Shown piece by piece: positions 26,141 through 38,699 of a DNA stretch of 64,000 nt; positions within the stretch are counted from its first letter, which is position 1; each line of letters starts with the position of its first letter. The DNA lies in assembly GCA_023333565.1 (NCBI GenBank), contig JAJKFH010001094.1:2914001-2978000 (forward strand), read 5' to 3'. The translations under genes and the position numbers were made by a program. The notes beneath the pieces were generated by a model. It was not told where the DNA came from. It made no database searches and saw nothing but the letters and a program-made list of their open reading frames with translations. Source of the stretch: Puffinus mauretanicus (lineage: Eukaryota; Chordata; Aves; Procellariiformes; Procellariidae).

Positions 26141-28414
26141 CCACATCTTAGCGAGAACATGGAAACACCCAGACATGGTCTGGTGGCTGGGAAAATAAAA
26201 GTCTTTTTGTCATGTAAGGGTTAATGTGTGCAATCCGGTCAGCTTTTCTAAGGCAAGGTTTGGTATGTCTTTGTGACACTGGGTCACAGCATTGCAGTGG
26301 GGGGACACTGAAGTTACTGTAATTCAGCAGTGACATGAGACCTTACTTCCTAACGGTGGGTGATGCTGAGCAGGCAGGAGATGGTAAAATCACCTCAGGG
26401 AGGTTACCTTAACCGACATGCCCGAGTCCACCTTAGGAGAGAAACTCTCCAGCATGAGTTTGTAAAGTTTGATCGGGATTGTCATCTCTGAATTCTTATT
26501 TCTGTCCCTTTGCGTCATGGCAGTGGAAAAAAAAAAAGAATAGTCTGCATTGCCCTCAATTTGCTCATTGCTGCAGCTCTGCACTGAGACAGTGACAGTG
26601 CCCAAACTTCAGCTTTAAGGTTTTGGGCGGCAACGGGACGGAGATTTTTCTTCTTCAGCACAAAGCAGGCAGCGCGTTGTAGGGTATTGCTGGCTTTTCT
26701 TTACCTTCTTCTGAAGCATTGGAAATTGAGGGAGAAAATACTTTGGAAGGTGTGAGCTGGTGCAGTACATCTCCCTCCCCTTGGGACCTGCCTGTGGTCC
26801 TGCCTGTAATTGCCACCTCCCCGAGACTTGCTGAGCTGGGGGGAGGAGGCCTGCATTGCCATGCAGCGTGGCCTCCAAATCATCTGCCGAAATCACTCAG
26901 GCACATTGCACGAGCCAGTTCCCTGGTTTGGTCTCTTCTGGTCTTTACCTGTAGCACAGAGCAGCTTCGCTTTTGGAGGACTGTGCTGCCTTAGTCTAGC
27001 TGAAGCCTTCAGGCTCAATATCAGCACTGCTGACCAGCCCATGCAGCACAGGAGCTCCTATCTGTTGGTCATAACAGGCTCATCTTCAAGCCTGAGAGCT
27101 GGGAGGTCAAAACATCACTTTGAGGAAAGCATCTAATCACGTCAAACAACAGGTCCGAAAATGTGTTTTTCTCTGTGACTAAAAGACATGAGCTCTTAAA
27201 ATACGCAGAGAGGGATTGAGGCCATATAGGCAATATTCCTGGGACAGAGTCCTACATTATTGCCATTGGCTTTGATCTCTGTGGTGTTGTCTCATTTACA
27301 ACTTCTGGAAGGCAAGGCAGGAGCTGGCTTTCCCAACCTTCCTTAATGACTTTCTTTCCCATCGAAGAGTGCAGAAAGATATTTCATGCTATGGCAGAAT
27401 TTAAGTCTTTGCACATTGCTTTGTGCCACCACAACTGCAGACTGGTCTCACCTACAGAGTTTGCACTACAGCTTATATTTGAACTTTCCCAGCTTTGGAC
27501 CTTGGGTTGTGGATCCACGCTTTAGCTAGAGGAAGGCCAGCTGAGATTAAGGGGTCTGACTCCCGCTCCAGACCTTCCTAAACCGTGGGAGTGCTCCTCT
27601 TGCGCAGCTCTGATCCGGGCCCATCTCTAAATATAACCATAACACAATTAAAAATCCCCAAGAAATAACTGTAACCTTCCATCCAAGAGCGGTTGAGTTA
27701 TTACCGCAGTTACATCACAGCTGAAACAGGTGCGAGGAAATAAGCCTCCCAAAAGTTTCTATTCAGGAGGGAAATGACTGAAGAAAGCAGAGGGGAAGGA
27801 GGAAGGCGGAGGTAAGGGTGGGAGCCAGGGGACAGAGCGGAAGTTGTTTCTCTTGGGATGTGGCCAACTTAGTAGCTGCCCGAACCCAGGAGATGTCTTG
27901 GATGCTCCTTCTGTTACTGTCTTTGTTTTTTCCATCTTCAGGCTGCCTGCTAGGAGAGAGCGTGATAACGCCAGTATCGTGTTGCCCTCTGAATGCCCTA
28001 TTGCCTGCGACCTCCACAGCCTGCTGAACCACCTTTAGACCTGATGCAAGCAGACACACATCTTTCTGACCAGATTTTGTGCAATTTTCAAGGAAACCTT
28101 CAAGGACTCATCAGCTCAAGTAATTCTCTCTGCCCCAAAACTATGGGGAAGGGAAGCGATTATGAGAAAGCTCGTGTTCTTCCAGCAGCTGCAGTCACTT
28201 TGGGTGGGATTCATCTGACTAAACATAGATGTCTCCATCTGAGCTAGTCACACTAGGGTCCCTTTATGGAGGAGAATATGGGGAAATATAGGCACAGCTA
28301 TGAGTCATCCCCTCCCCAGGTCAGTGTCTAAAACAGGTCAGGCGAATCTTGCCCATTTCTCTTCTTTGCTTGTAAAAGGAGCTGCAACGAAGAGGCTAAG
28401 TGTAGGTCTGTAAA

Positions 28415-28474
28415 GTTAGATGAACTTTATCTAGTTCATCTAGTAAACACTAGTTCAACTAGTGTTAGATGAAC
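28415..28474. repeat. Tandem perfect inverted repeats inside an 11-bp direct repeat
   Basis: TAGATGAAC (28417-28425) pairs with GTTCATCTA (28434-28442) across an 8-base loop. AACACTAGT (28446-28454) pairs with ACTAGTGTT (28458-28466) across a 3-base loop. The 11-mer GTTAGATGAAC occurs at 28415-28425 and again at 28464-28474, bounding the unit. This could be a decayed small transposon, a template-switch product or a structured element; nothing identifies which. Confidence 0.85.
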
Positions 28475-31054
28475 ACTTCATCTGGTGTCCAAACCCAATG
28501 ATTCGATCTGGGACCAAAGGGCCAAGCCGTGGTGAGGGCATTGCCGGCAAATGCCGAGTAACCACAGCGGCGTGGGGTAAATTGGCTCAGCCGGAGCCTA
28601 TGTCACTGTGGGACAGGAGGCAAGGAGTGCAATGCTGGAGAGGAAATGGCCTAAGAAAAATGCCTGTAAAAGTCACCGTGGGATGTCACCCTAGTGCCAA
28701 GACTATGTTTGTTTTGAATCAGAGCAGATACCTCTGCTTTTCTGTTTGCAGGCTAGAGTTACTGCCTTCCCGACACCACTGCAACTCGCTGCGTGACCAG
28801 TTACTTCTCTGCTCCCGGCCTCTCTTTCCTTCCCACCTCTCTTTCCAGACCAGTACAGTGGGCCCACCTTCACATCCCCGCGGAGCATCGGGGTGCTGCC
28901 AAGTGCTCACACCCCCCGGCAGGCCTGGAGCAAAGGACGTTCAGCCTCGATGGCGGAGCTGTGACTCTAGGGCACTTACAAGTGCCACGGACACTCGGGC
29001 ATCTTCCAGTGGGACGACGTCTGGCTGCGCCTGTGCTGAAGCTCCTGATGGCTCAGCTCTGCCCGTGTCCTCTGCCCGGCCGCCTGGCCCAGCACTGAGC
29101 TGTGTGTTGAAACAGAGGAGCGTTTCCCATGCGACGTGTGTGTCAGGGACGCGTGGGGAAAGGAAGTGCAGCAGTTGCCAGAAGCACCAATGATGTTACT
29201 TCATGTTGTTATCTGAGAAAAGTAATGAAGCAAAAATGCTTTGAGCGTGTCACGAGCCAGCTCCTCTGTCGAGAGATTACTGCGAAGGACTCGCAAGACC
29301 TTATGTGCACCCATGACTATAACCCATGAGTAAGAGCATGAAGCATGCACACAAGGTAAATAAATGGTTAGAGGGAGCTGCTCCAAGTCAAATTCCTCCC
29401 CCCACTTTTTTCTTTTCCTTTCTCACCATTGAGAGACAAACAAAAGCTCAAGTGATGTCATGGGGCAATGCATTTGGCAAGTTTCTTGCCACTCTGTCCC
29501 AGTACGCGACAAGCCCGTTTACTGACGCCGTCCTTGCATTCGCCAGAGGTAGCCCATGCAGAAATTACAGCAGAGCCCGGCAGTACGAAGCAGGGCGCAG
29601 AGGAGAGATGAGGCTTATCAGATCTACTGCAACCCGTTCAGCTCAGTGCTAACCTGAACCTAACGCACGGGCAAGTGCCAAATTTCCAAGTCCCTGCTGC
29701 AGGTTGTTGACTGACAGAGAGGGGCTGGTGCTATAGGGGCCTTTAGTTTCCCTCGAGAAAAATCATAAAAGTGAGTTAATTTGCTTAAAAACAGACAAAC
29801 AAACCCGTGTGTGTATATGTATGTGTTTGCACATGCACATGATGTACTTTGGAAAGACCTCAGCAACACGCTGATGGACAATTTTGTGCTGGGGCTTTTC
29901 AGAGATCCCCTTCTCTAGCTGCTAGGCAGAACTTGGGTGCCGGTGCCTTTAAACCTGCCAAAGGATTTGGTATCAAGGCACCTACTTGCTCTGTGCTTGG
30001 ATATTTGTGGGAAAGCCGGCTGGGAGGTAAGGAGAGGTATGTTCATGAAGTGCCCTCGCTCGGAATTAAAGGGCCAAGCACACTCTGGCTCCTTCACCCT
30101 GCTACAAGAAGCTCACTGGGACGAACAAAATGGTTAAAGGTGCATGACAAGAAAACAGCCTGGTAATTGCGTTACCCCCAGGGTGGGGTGGCTGCCGGTC
30201 ACAGGTATGGAGGTACAGCCCTGGGTGAATGCCAGTTCTTGCTCCCTGTCTCCAGCCACGGTCCCTCTCCGGAAAATAATGTCTTTGCTCCTCATTCATT
30301 AACACCCCGGCTGTGGGATTTGTGTGTTCGAGCCAAGCGACACAATCTGACCTGCCCTGTATGATCGAAACAAGCTGTCCCAGATAATGGCCTCCCTTGT
30401 TGCAGGTGCAAGTGCCTGGGGTGGGATCCCCGGGGACCCCCTGTGCCTGCGCCCTGCCGCTGGGTTGGTACCAACACCTATTAATAGATACGGAGGAAGG
30501 GATTAGGAGGGGAGAAAATCACAGCTCTCTCCCAACAGTGCCTAGATCTGCTCAGGTGGAAAGGCCTCCCCAGACTGCTGGCTTACTGCAAGGCATCACC
30601 CCAGTCGTTGTACGCCTTTCTTTATATCATCTATACCAGAATATGGTTTTTTTTGGCCGCAGAGAGCTGAGAGTCAACCCCACGCAGCTCAGCCCTCTGT
30701 GGCACTCGAGCGGTGGTTTGCCTCGCGCCGAGGTGACCAGCCTGTATGAATTTGCTCCAAGGTGCATCCTCTTGTTCCCTGCTTTCAGCAGTTTGGCTAA
30801 GATGCTTGATGCTTTCCTGAAGGGGATGAGGGGCAACAGCTAAAACCATGGATCTGCTTCCTCCACTGAGAAACATATCCAGAAATGTTTCACTATTTCA
30901 GTCCACTGAAAAAGAGAGATGGACGGGACCCCGTGCAGCTCTGGGCTTGCAGCGCTCCGAGAGCCAAGCATGTAGGCACTCTCGCTTTAAGAATCGATTT
31001 CCTAAGTGAACTGTCAACTCCCGGTGGCTAGAAAAATCTGCAAACAATTTCTAG

Positions 31055-31340
31055 TCACTGAACAAAGCAAATCTTTGTACTGTGCTGTAATAGTTCATTA
31101 TTAAATAAAGGCTCCTTTGTTAGGCTATAAGAAATAGTGTGTACTCCGCCGCTCTTCACAATGTGCCTTGGTGTGACTTTGCAATGCATATAAAATTGTA
31201 TTTCATGTCCTGTGAAAAGATGACATAGTGGGTTATTTTAATTTTGGTAGGAAAAGTGCAGGGTGAAGCAAAGATCATAGCACAGCTCTGATGATTAAAC
31301 TTTATTGTTGATGCATTTGATTCACGATCGTACAAGGGGA
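31055..31340. promoter_or_regulatory. Candidate conserved noncoding element
   Basis: Unique AT-rich sequence in an otherwise GC-rich neighbourhood (30.0-34.5 kb). It holds clustered motifs: SOX/TCF-like cctttgttagg, octamer-like tttgcaatgcat at about 31178, and a GATGATTAAAC homeodomain-like site near 31290. The sharp composition change from its flanks makes it stand out. Confidence 0.25.
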
Positions 31341-32239
31341 CCTGGAGACTGGACTTTCTCTCATTTGCAACAGGGTAAATGAGGAACAACATGGGTGAAA
31401 TTAGTAGTGAGAAGAGTGAGGGAAAACTTTAGCAGCTGCATATTCCTGCAAGTTGTGTTACTTACTGGGCTGTCTTTTTGCAGTTCCAGGCTTAAATGAG
31501 TCAAAACAGGAATCAAAGGGCGTCAGTGTTTTCCCATCCAGAAAAGCAAATGTGTTTCCAGCTCCCTCCCTTCTTTCTTTTGCTCTGCACCCACTGAGCT
31601 CCCGGTAATCTGCCAGTTTTGGCCCTACAGCTGCAGGGAAGCCCGAGCCCTGTTACCCTGCTCAAGGTCTGCTGGTGTCGCACGTTGGCATTGCTTTGCG
31701 GAGGACCCGGCTGTGGCGCAGCCATGGCGGCCATAAGCCCTATGCCTGTACGAGAGGAGCTGGGGGAGGAGGCAGACCTCATCCACACAGCCCAAAATGC
31801 CTCCCCTGCCCCCGGCTTGCTTTGAGGCATGGGGTCCCCCTCTCCCTGCTGGCACACAGGCCCTTCAGCTTTAACTCTACTAAACCCAGTGTTTTCCTTT
31901 GCATTTTATTCAAACACATTTTGTCAGGCTGTGACCTTTTAACCAAACCCAGACTGTCATGTAAGCTTGCATCTCCCTTAGTTTCTTCTCTGGCAGTGTT
32001 TTGCATGGGGGTGGCAGTGCACGAAGAGGGGGGTAGTTTTCCTGCTCCTTCCCCCCGTCACACCGTCAGGGCCATGTGGGACCCCCAGCACCGGTGTTTC
32101 CCACTCAGCTGGAAGAGGCGGCAGCCGGAGCCAAAGTGGGCGTTGGGCAGACGGTTTCTTTGAGCCCTGCTCACTTTCAGCTCTTGGCTGGGCTGTAAAC
32201 GGGGCTTTTCCGATAAGTGTCCGGCCCAGCTCAGGCTGA

Positions 32240-32325
32240 GGCTGCTAACTCCTGTCGTGCGGGTGATTCATATGCCATCTAATAATAGCAGCTCCCAGCC
32301 ATGCCAGCACAATAACTGACCATGG
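32240..32325. promoter_or_regulatory. Candidate conserved noncoding element
   Basis: The run around gtgattcatatgccatctaa then taatagcagctcc contains a CATATG E-box, TAAT cores and a CAGCTC flank. It sits inside GC-rich sequence and looks like a short enhancer core. Texture-based call. Confidence 0.2.
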
Positions 32326-33119
32326 AAAACTCCACACTGCTTTGGGCTGCCGGCCCATCAGCTTTCCCAAGCCGAGCTGGCCGCGGCTGGTGGTTTGCCT
32401 TCGAGGGCAGCGCTGCGCAGCTCAGCAAGAGGCTGCAACCCTGCTGCAGGCGTGGCTGTGAGCGGTGCGGGTCCTCCGGCCATGAGCCCTCCGTCCCAGC
32501 GGCAATGTCACCGCCGGGGCGGTTTGGGAGCCGGTGGAAAGCGGACTGCTCCTCCTGCTACTTTACATAAAGCAGTTGCTATTAATTACCTGCTCTGCTG
32601 GCTGGCAGCCAGCTCAGGTAGTTGCACTTAACCTAACACCCCTGGCCCTTCCAGGGCAAAACCGTGTTCTTCCTTACTTGCCATCCCCAAATGTTGTTTA
32701 GAGCATCTGCAAGAAGCTGCTACATGGCTGCCAAATTCATCTTGGCGGCAGAGCCACTGCTGCTCTCACTATTGCAAGGCAGCGGGGGGTTTGCTGGGGA
32801 CGCCTCATTCACTTGTTTGGAAGCTCCCAGGGAGAAAGGGCGATGGCAGAGCAAAATGACACTCGTGTCCCGCAGCCAGACTCCTGCACCACCTTCTCCT
32901 GTGCTCCTGTGGGGTTTACCCTGGCTGGTGTTTGACCATCTATAAAGGAAGGCAGGAAGGTGGCGGTGGAGGCTGGAGAGGTCTCATCCCCGGGAAGGTG
33001 CGGCTGAAGCCTTGCCAGGCAATGGGTTCCATCTTGGGTGCAGACCAAAAGTGAGGCGGGGGGGGGTGAGAAGCACATCAGTGCCCTGCATCACAGCCCC
33101 AGTCGGTTAATTACGGATC

Positions 33120-33330
33120 TTCACTTTGCACGGGGACAGCGGTCCCAAGCAGAGCCCGCGGGGCGGGAGCGGGATGCCCAGGCCGGCGGGGAGTTGGTCG
33201 GCAGCCCGGCTCCGCAGCCGGGACGGCACCGCACACTGAGCCGGGACTCCCACAGCGTGGCAGCACTGAACCGCCGATACGGGCGCCGGACCTCGGTCTC
33301 AAAGATGGCTCTTTCCCCGCTGCCTCAAAG
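33120..33330. promoter_or_regulatory. CpG-island-like block
   Basis: GC-rich with many CpGs, for example across 33155-33300 (gcccgcggggcgggagcggg), upstream of the minisatellite. GC-box-like ggggcggg is present. No transcript or convincing first exon can be assigned. It may be a CpG island, possibly with weak or orphan promoter activity. Confidence 0.35.
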
Positions 33331-33500
33331 GCGTGAGCGTCGCTGTGGCCCAGGGAGACAACACACCTCTAGGGGAGATGACAGGGCCACGGCTCAGCCC
33401 TCGGAGGTGAGCGTCAAATGCTGGAAGAGGATTAATTGAAAGCCAGAAAGCCAACGCGTGATGGAGCTGAGGAGACCTGTGTGAAACTGAGCGAGATGCA

Positions 33501-33827
33501 GCAGCTCGGCGAGCAGTACCGCAGCTCGGCGAGCAGTACCGCAGCACGGCGAGCAGTACTGCAGCTCGGCGAGCAGTACCGCAGCACGGTGAGCAGTACC
33601 GCAGCACGGCGAGCAGTACCGCAGCACGGCGAGCAGTACCGCAGCTCGGCGAGCAGTACCGCAGCTCGGCGAGCAGTACCGCAGCACGGTGAGCAGTACC
33701 GCAGCTTGGCGAGCAGTACCGCAGCACGGCGAGCAGTACCGCAGCACGGCGAGCAGTACAGCAGCTCGGCGAGCAGTACCGCAGCTCGGCAAGCAGTACC
33801 GCAGCACGGCGAGCAGTACCGCAGCAC
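33501..33827. repeat. 20-bp minisatellite, 16 full units plus a 7-base partial unit
   Basis: The unit is gcagctcggcgagcagtacc, in two main variants (gcagctc or gcagcac). Reading unit by unit the variant order is T T A T A A A T T A T A A T T A, then a partial A. Rarer changes are ggt for ggc in units 5 and 10, a terminal t in unit 3 and a terminal a in unit 13. Unit 11 has ttg and unit 15 has aag. The unit lacks stop codons in all minus-strand frames and most plus-strand frames. The array therefore creates several long false open frames with a 20-residue period. It is GC-rich and follows a CpG-rich block. Confidence 0.97.
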
Positions 33828-36538
33828 AAACCAGGCACCCAGCCCTGCTCCCAGATGGAAGGACGGAGACAAGGCAAACCCCTTCCCTCCTGCCATTGAA
33901 CCCTGTGGCTGCAAGTGGGGCTGCCCACACAAAACCTCCCGCACAGGCCCCCCAGACCTTCCTCCCTGGCTTTAACTCGCGGGGACGGCGGCCGGCTGGG
34001 CTGGCCAGGCCACGCAAGATGTGTGCTCCTCGGCTGGCACCGCTGCCGTGGCGCCAGCTCCCCCAGCTGCCCGGCGAGGCCACGGCTTCCCGGCAGTCAT
34101 GGGGATGGGGCCACCCTGCCACACCACCCACGCGGCGGCCAGGGGATTTTCCTGGGAGGCAACTGGCTCATCGTTTCGCTTTTGCTATTTGTTTGCCTTT
34201 CAGGAAGGTTTTCCTTTCGTTCCTCCCCTGACCTAAGCCGGAGCCAGGGTTTTCCAGCCCTGGGAGCAGAGTGGCACGGGGCAGCTCCCTGCCCCGGCTG
34301 CGCTACCTCGGGAGGGACTCGAAAGCCAAGCGCTGAGGCCTGGTTATGCCAGCACCAGCCTTGGTGAGGCAGCCGTGGTGGTCACCTCCCGAAAGCCTCA
34401 GATGTGCTTTTTGGAGCCCTCCTGCATTGCAAAAATCATGAAGTGGTGCCTGGGCGGAGGAGGAAGGGCTGGTCCTGCAGGCCAGCTGCCACAGCCCTGA
34501 GGAGGTCAGACACAGCTGCAGCCTTCAGGGACGCCCCCGATTCGAAGATGGGCTGGCCCCATTTTTGCTGAGTGCATGTGGTGGCTCTAAAATGACTAAA
34601 TGCTGTCTTTTTGCTTTGTTTTTCTTCCTCTAAATCTGATGTTTTCATTGCAGTGGACCAGCATTTACCAGCAAAAAGACTTTGACCAAATACTCATGCT
34701 CAGCAAACACACCACAGCGGCACCAGCAAATCTAAGCAACGCCACTATCTAGGGCACGCTGGGAACAGCATTTGGGGTTTTGAGGCTCTCCATTTTTGTT
34801 TCAGCCAAGCATGGGCTGACTTTCATATGCCCATTCATGTCTCTTTTAGAGCGAGGATATTTGCATCCAAAACTGATGAAAACGCTAAAGTTTTCAGGAC
34901 AATGTTGACATAAAACTCATCACCTGGTGTAGGACAGGAGAAAAGAGAGCCTGTCACTCTGCAGCCTGCTCTCGTGAAGGAAAATACTTTGAGAACATGC
35001 ACAAAGAGAGGAGGATCGAGTTTAGCAGTGCTCATATTTAACTGGATAAATCAAAGCCTTTACTTCTTGCTTCAGCACTGTAGATTTCATTTGTGACCGG
35101 CAGCTCCTCCACAATGAAAAGTCCAAGGGGATTTTGTAATCTCCTGGGCTTTCTGCAAAACGGGGCCCTTTGCACCAGCGCTTCTAAGCGAAGCTTGGCA
35201 GAGAGGGTTTGCACACAAGCTGCTGAAACTACGGGAGCTGCTGAAGGCAGAGCCGAGCCCGCAGCAGGCAACCCCAGACCCCAGCCATGTTTCAAACACA
35301 AGATGTAAAGACTGCGATCGTAGATCCCAGGCACAGTGGACATCTCCCATCTCAGAAGAGGCCCTGGCTTCAGCATCAGCAGAGAGGTTGCTGGGCAGAG
35401 GAGGGTTCCCTATCGCATTTTGCTGGCCAATGCTCCAGCCCTCTCTTTCTCTGCTGACACTCCAGCTAAACTGGAGCCAGGCACTTTCCGGCTGCCCATG
35501 CCAAGCAGAGCTCAGGTGAAGAGCCCATTGAAACCCAAGCTGTTTCAGGGCACGAAGGTAAGTAAGGATTGCTATAGTGGTTCAAGACTGCACTCCACAG
35601 AGCTAAGAAAGGCATTGCTGCCTCTCTAATTGTGTGGCTAGCCTCTGCACAGCTTCAAGCATTTTCTGTAATTGGGAGAAAACAGCAGCAATCTCCAAGG
35701 GACCAGCCAAGGAGAGGAAAAAATAGCACGCAATATTTTTGTTTTTCCCCTATGCCACAGCCCAACCTTGAGAAGAGGAGAAAAGGACAGGGAGAGGCAT
35801 CCAAGGCAAGGAGAGGGCTGGATGCGGGGCAGGTGTAGGAGCTGTGCCACCGGGCTCGCTCATGCCGTGCCAGCCTGCAGCGAGGCCACGTGGTGGGCAG
35901 GGTCTGGGACACCGCACTGCGGACTTCAAAGTGACACGAATTCCTTGAATTTAGCAATAAAAGAAACAAGTGTGGCATGGTGCATCCCCAATAACGGTGC
36001 CCGAAGGAGAGCACTTGCCGGCTGGGTCAGCAGTGGGAGCGTGCCTGCTCCAAGGGTGATGTGGAGAGAGCAGCCCCGGGGGGACCGGCCACGCTGCTTC
36101 TCCCTGCGTGGCTGCAAAGGAGGGCTTGACATTTGCAGTTGGTGGGAGGAAGACGGCCCCCATCCCCACTCACGCTGCAGCACAGCCTGCCACGTGCTGT
36201 GGCCATGCAGACCTCCATCTGCTGCTGCCCCAGCCCCCAGCCTCACCGTGGGCGCTGGGACCTCCTCCCGCTGGTGCTGTGCCACCAGGTAGCGACAAAT
36301 TCGAGGGACACAGTGCGGCTGAGGAGGCTTCCAGCTCAGGCAAGCAAGAGCCTGATGTGCAGCCACGTCTCTTGGGGAGCTGCTGAGAGGTACCTATTTG
36401 CCACTGAGCTCCACAGCTCTGAAGGTTCAGTGCCTGATCACTGCTTTCACACAAGGTATGAGCTGGTTTTTTTAGCCCTCTTTTGCCTCTGTAACCCTCT
36501 GGTGAGAGCTCAAGTTCAGCTTCTGCAGCAGGACTACT

Positions 36539-36560
36539 GGGGATGGGGATGGGGATGGGG
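36539..36560 (+). repeat. (GGGGAT)n with four G4 tracts: G-quadruplex motif
   Basis: Four runs of GGGG are separated by two-base AT loops on the plus strand. This is a textbook four-tract intramolecular G-quadruplex sequence and a hexanucleotide microsatellite. It lies in the sense strand opposite to GLI3, outside the gene. Confidence 0.85.
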
Positions 36561-37599
36561 ATGCCTCTGCTCATTTTTTTTTTTTCCTTTGAAGTTCCAG
36601 CCCAAAAGCCATATTCTGGCAATGCCATGGCTGTGGATTCCCACAGCCAAACTGGAAGGAGTTTACTGAAATCAATGGAGACCAGATTGGCTGGGGGCTG
36701 AAGTGGTCAGCAATGCCAGGAATGAGACATATCCGCCCTTTCCCAGCAACAGCCTTTTAGGCGGATAAAGAATTTCGCCAGTGAAAACATTGCCATGACC
36801 CTTTGGCACTGCGGGATGTGCTGTAGGTCTTCAAAGCAAAACTGCCCCAAGGCAAGATAGGCAAACTGAGTTTTTCCTATGGCTTGGGAGGGCTGGCCGC
36901 TCATGTCATGGAAATGGGAAGTTTTCCGGCAGCAAAGGTGCAGTGGGACCGACACTCAGAAAGGGGGAAGCACGCATGTTTCCCACGGTCCTCCCTCAGA
37001 AGATGCTGCCTGGAGGCACAACCCTTTCTCTACCCAGCCCTATAGGTGCCTCTGCTTTGGGGTTTTCACCAAGGGTTGCTATAGGAACTGAAGTACTTCT
37101 GTGCATCCAGGTCTGAGCAGCTCCCTGCTCCCACTCCCCCTCACGAGCGTGGGGCTGGCAGCGCCAGGGCTCTGAGGACCGTGGAGGATGCTCAGGTACA
37201 GCAGGAGTGGGGTCGTTCAGCTCAGTTAATTAGTGCTACTATTTCTGTCTCTGGCCTTTTCTCGGTTCGTATCCATCTGGGACTCTTTTCAGTCATTATA
37301 GAGCTTTCCACCCTCTTGTTTTTTTTCTTTCTCCTCCTCTGTCTTCCAGATTTTTGCCACTGTTTCATGTTGCTGTCCAAGTTATTTGTCTCTTCTGTCT
37401 TGCTCCGGTCGTGGGAACATTAGTAATGTTTTTCTGTAGAGCAGGGTGGCTTAGAGACCGCCTCGCAGACCTGACAGCCATCCTAGTGCTGCTGGCACAG
37501 GCTGGAGCAGCTCAGCCAGCCCCTGGGAAACGATCCTGTTTACGGTTCATCACCATCTGATCTACCCACTGCTTCTTGCTCCCGCCTGGGCCCAACTGT

Positions 37600-37740
37600 G
37601 CTGCCGCTGTGTTTGGCCGCGCCGAGCCCGGCGGGGAGATGCAGTCCAGCGCCGCTTTCTCCCCGCGCTCCTGCCGCAGCCGCCCCGCGTATGGCTGCGA
37701 AGGGAAGCGTGACTCACGTGGGCCTCCCACCCGTGAGTAA
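37600..37740. promoter_or_regulatory. CpG-island-like block
   Basis: A CpG-dense stretch (gccgcgccgagcccggcggg and following to about 37720), isolated within ordinary intergenic sequence about 3 kb past the GLI3 poly(A) site. It contains a TGACTCA AP-1-like motif at about 37711. No gene start is recognisable beside it. Confidence 0.3.
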
Positions 37741-38699
37741 CAGTGTTGGTCTATCGCGTCTCAGGCAGCCGGGACAGCTCGGAGGGAGGGCGGCTGCTTC
37801 CCCGGAGAGGCATGAAATAGGTCACTCCGTCCTCGGGACACGGGTGGAACAGGGGCCCTTAAGATTGCAAGACATGGCAGCTACATGCAGCCTTGCATCA
37901 GATGCAGGGGCTGCACCCAGCACAGGGTGCAGGGGGGGCAGGCAAGGAGCTACGTGAGCTACCCGTGCCAGCAGGCACAGGGTGCAGGGATTCCCGTTAA
38001 ACGCCAACATGGGTTCTTCCTTCTTCCTTGCCCAAACGCTCCTTTTTGCCTGGGAAATGCACTGGGCCAGTGTGAAGCCAGCGCGGGAAAACAGGAGGAG
38101 ACAGTGGGAACACGAGGAGTGGAAACACAAAGTGGTTTTGTGCTTCTCAGGGTGGAAAGAGGCCCAGGTTATTAAATAGCAGGCAATTTTAGCATGAGTT
38201 ATTAATATTAGTTGTTTGTACTGGGAAGTGGTGCCTAGGGGCTCCCATTGCACTAATCATGTAACAAAGCCGTGTTCCTAACACAAATAGCTTGTGTTTC
38301 AGCCTGTAGAGAACAAGCTGTCGCCTTCCCATTTCCCCGCTTTGAAAAAACTGTATGAAGATTGCACAGTCGAGCCCACAAAAATTGGGAAAGGAAAAAA
38401 AATGACATTGGGCTGTCCTACGGTGCCATCACTTATACCCAGCCAGCCCGGTAACCCCATCAGCACCTTGGGCCCACGCCGCCGGCTCTTCCCCGGCGGC
38501 TCCCCTGCTCCCTCCCCGACCCCGGCAGGTCTGGCCTCAGCATTACTGGTGGTTTTTGCGTTGCCCTCGTGTGTGGTGTTCGGGTGTATTAACGTCACAT
38601 CACCTGTTTAGGATAGCGGGGGGGGGCTGAGGGGTGGGTTTTTTCCTGCCTGGCTGATTGGTGCTGTATCTCCTGTTGTATTTTTTCAGGCTTTGCAAA

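Noticed and set aside
28462..29193. Open frame of 243 codons on the plus strand
   Set aside because: No domain, no signal or membrane pattern, no splice or promoter context; GC-rich sequence with several overlapping frames. Treated as chance.
33299..34231. Several overlapping long open frames (170-245 codons) on both strands with a repetitive 20-residue pattern
   Set aside because: They are created by the 20-bp minisatellite, whose unit has almost no stops in any frame, and by GC-rich flanks. The same bases are open in five frames and no protein family is recognisable.
35672..36669. Open frames of 140-206 codons in GC-rich sequence
   Set aside because: Low stop-codon frequency from high GC; several mutually overlapping frames and no known motif.
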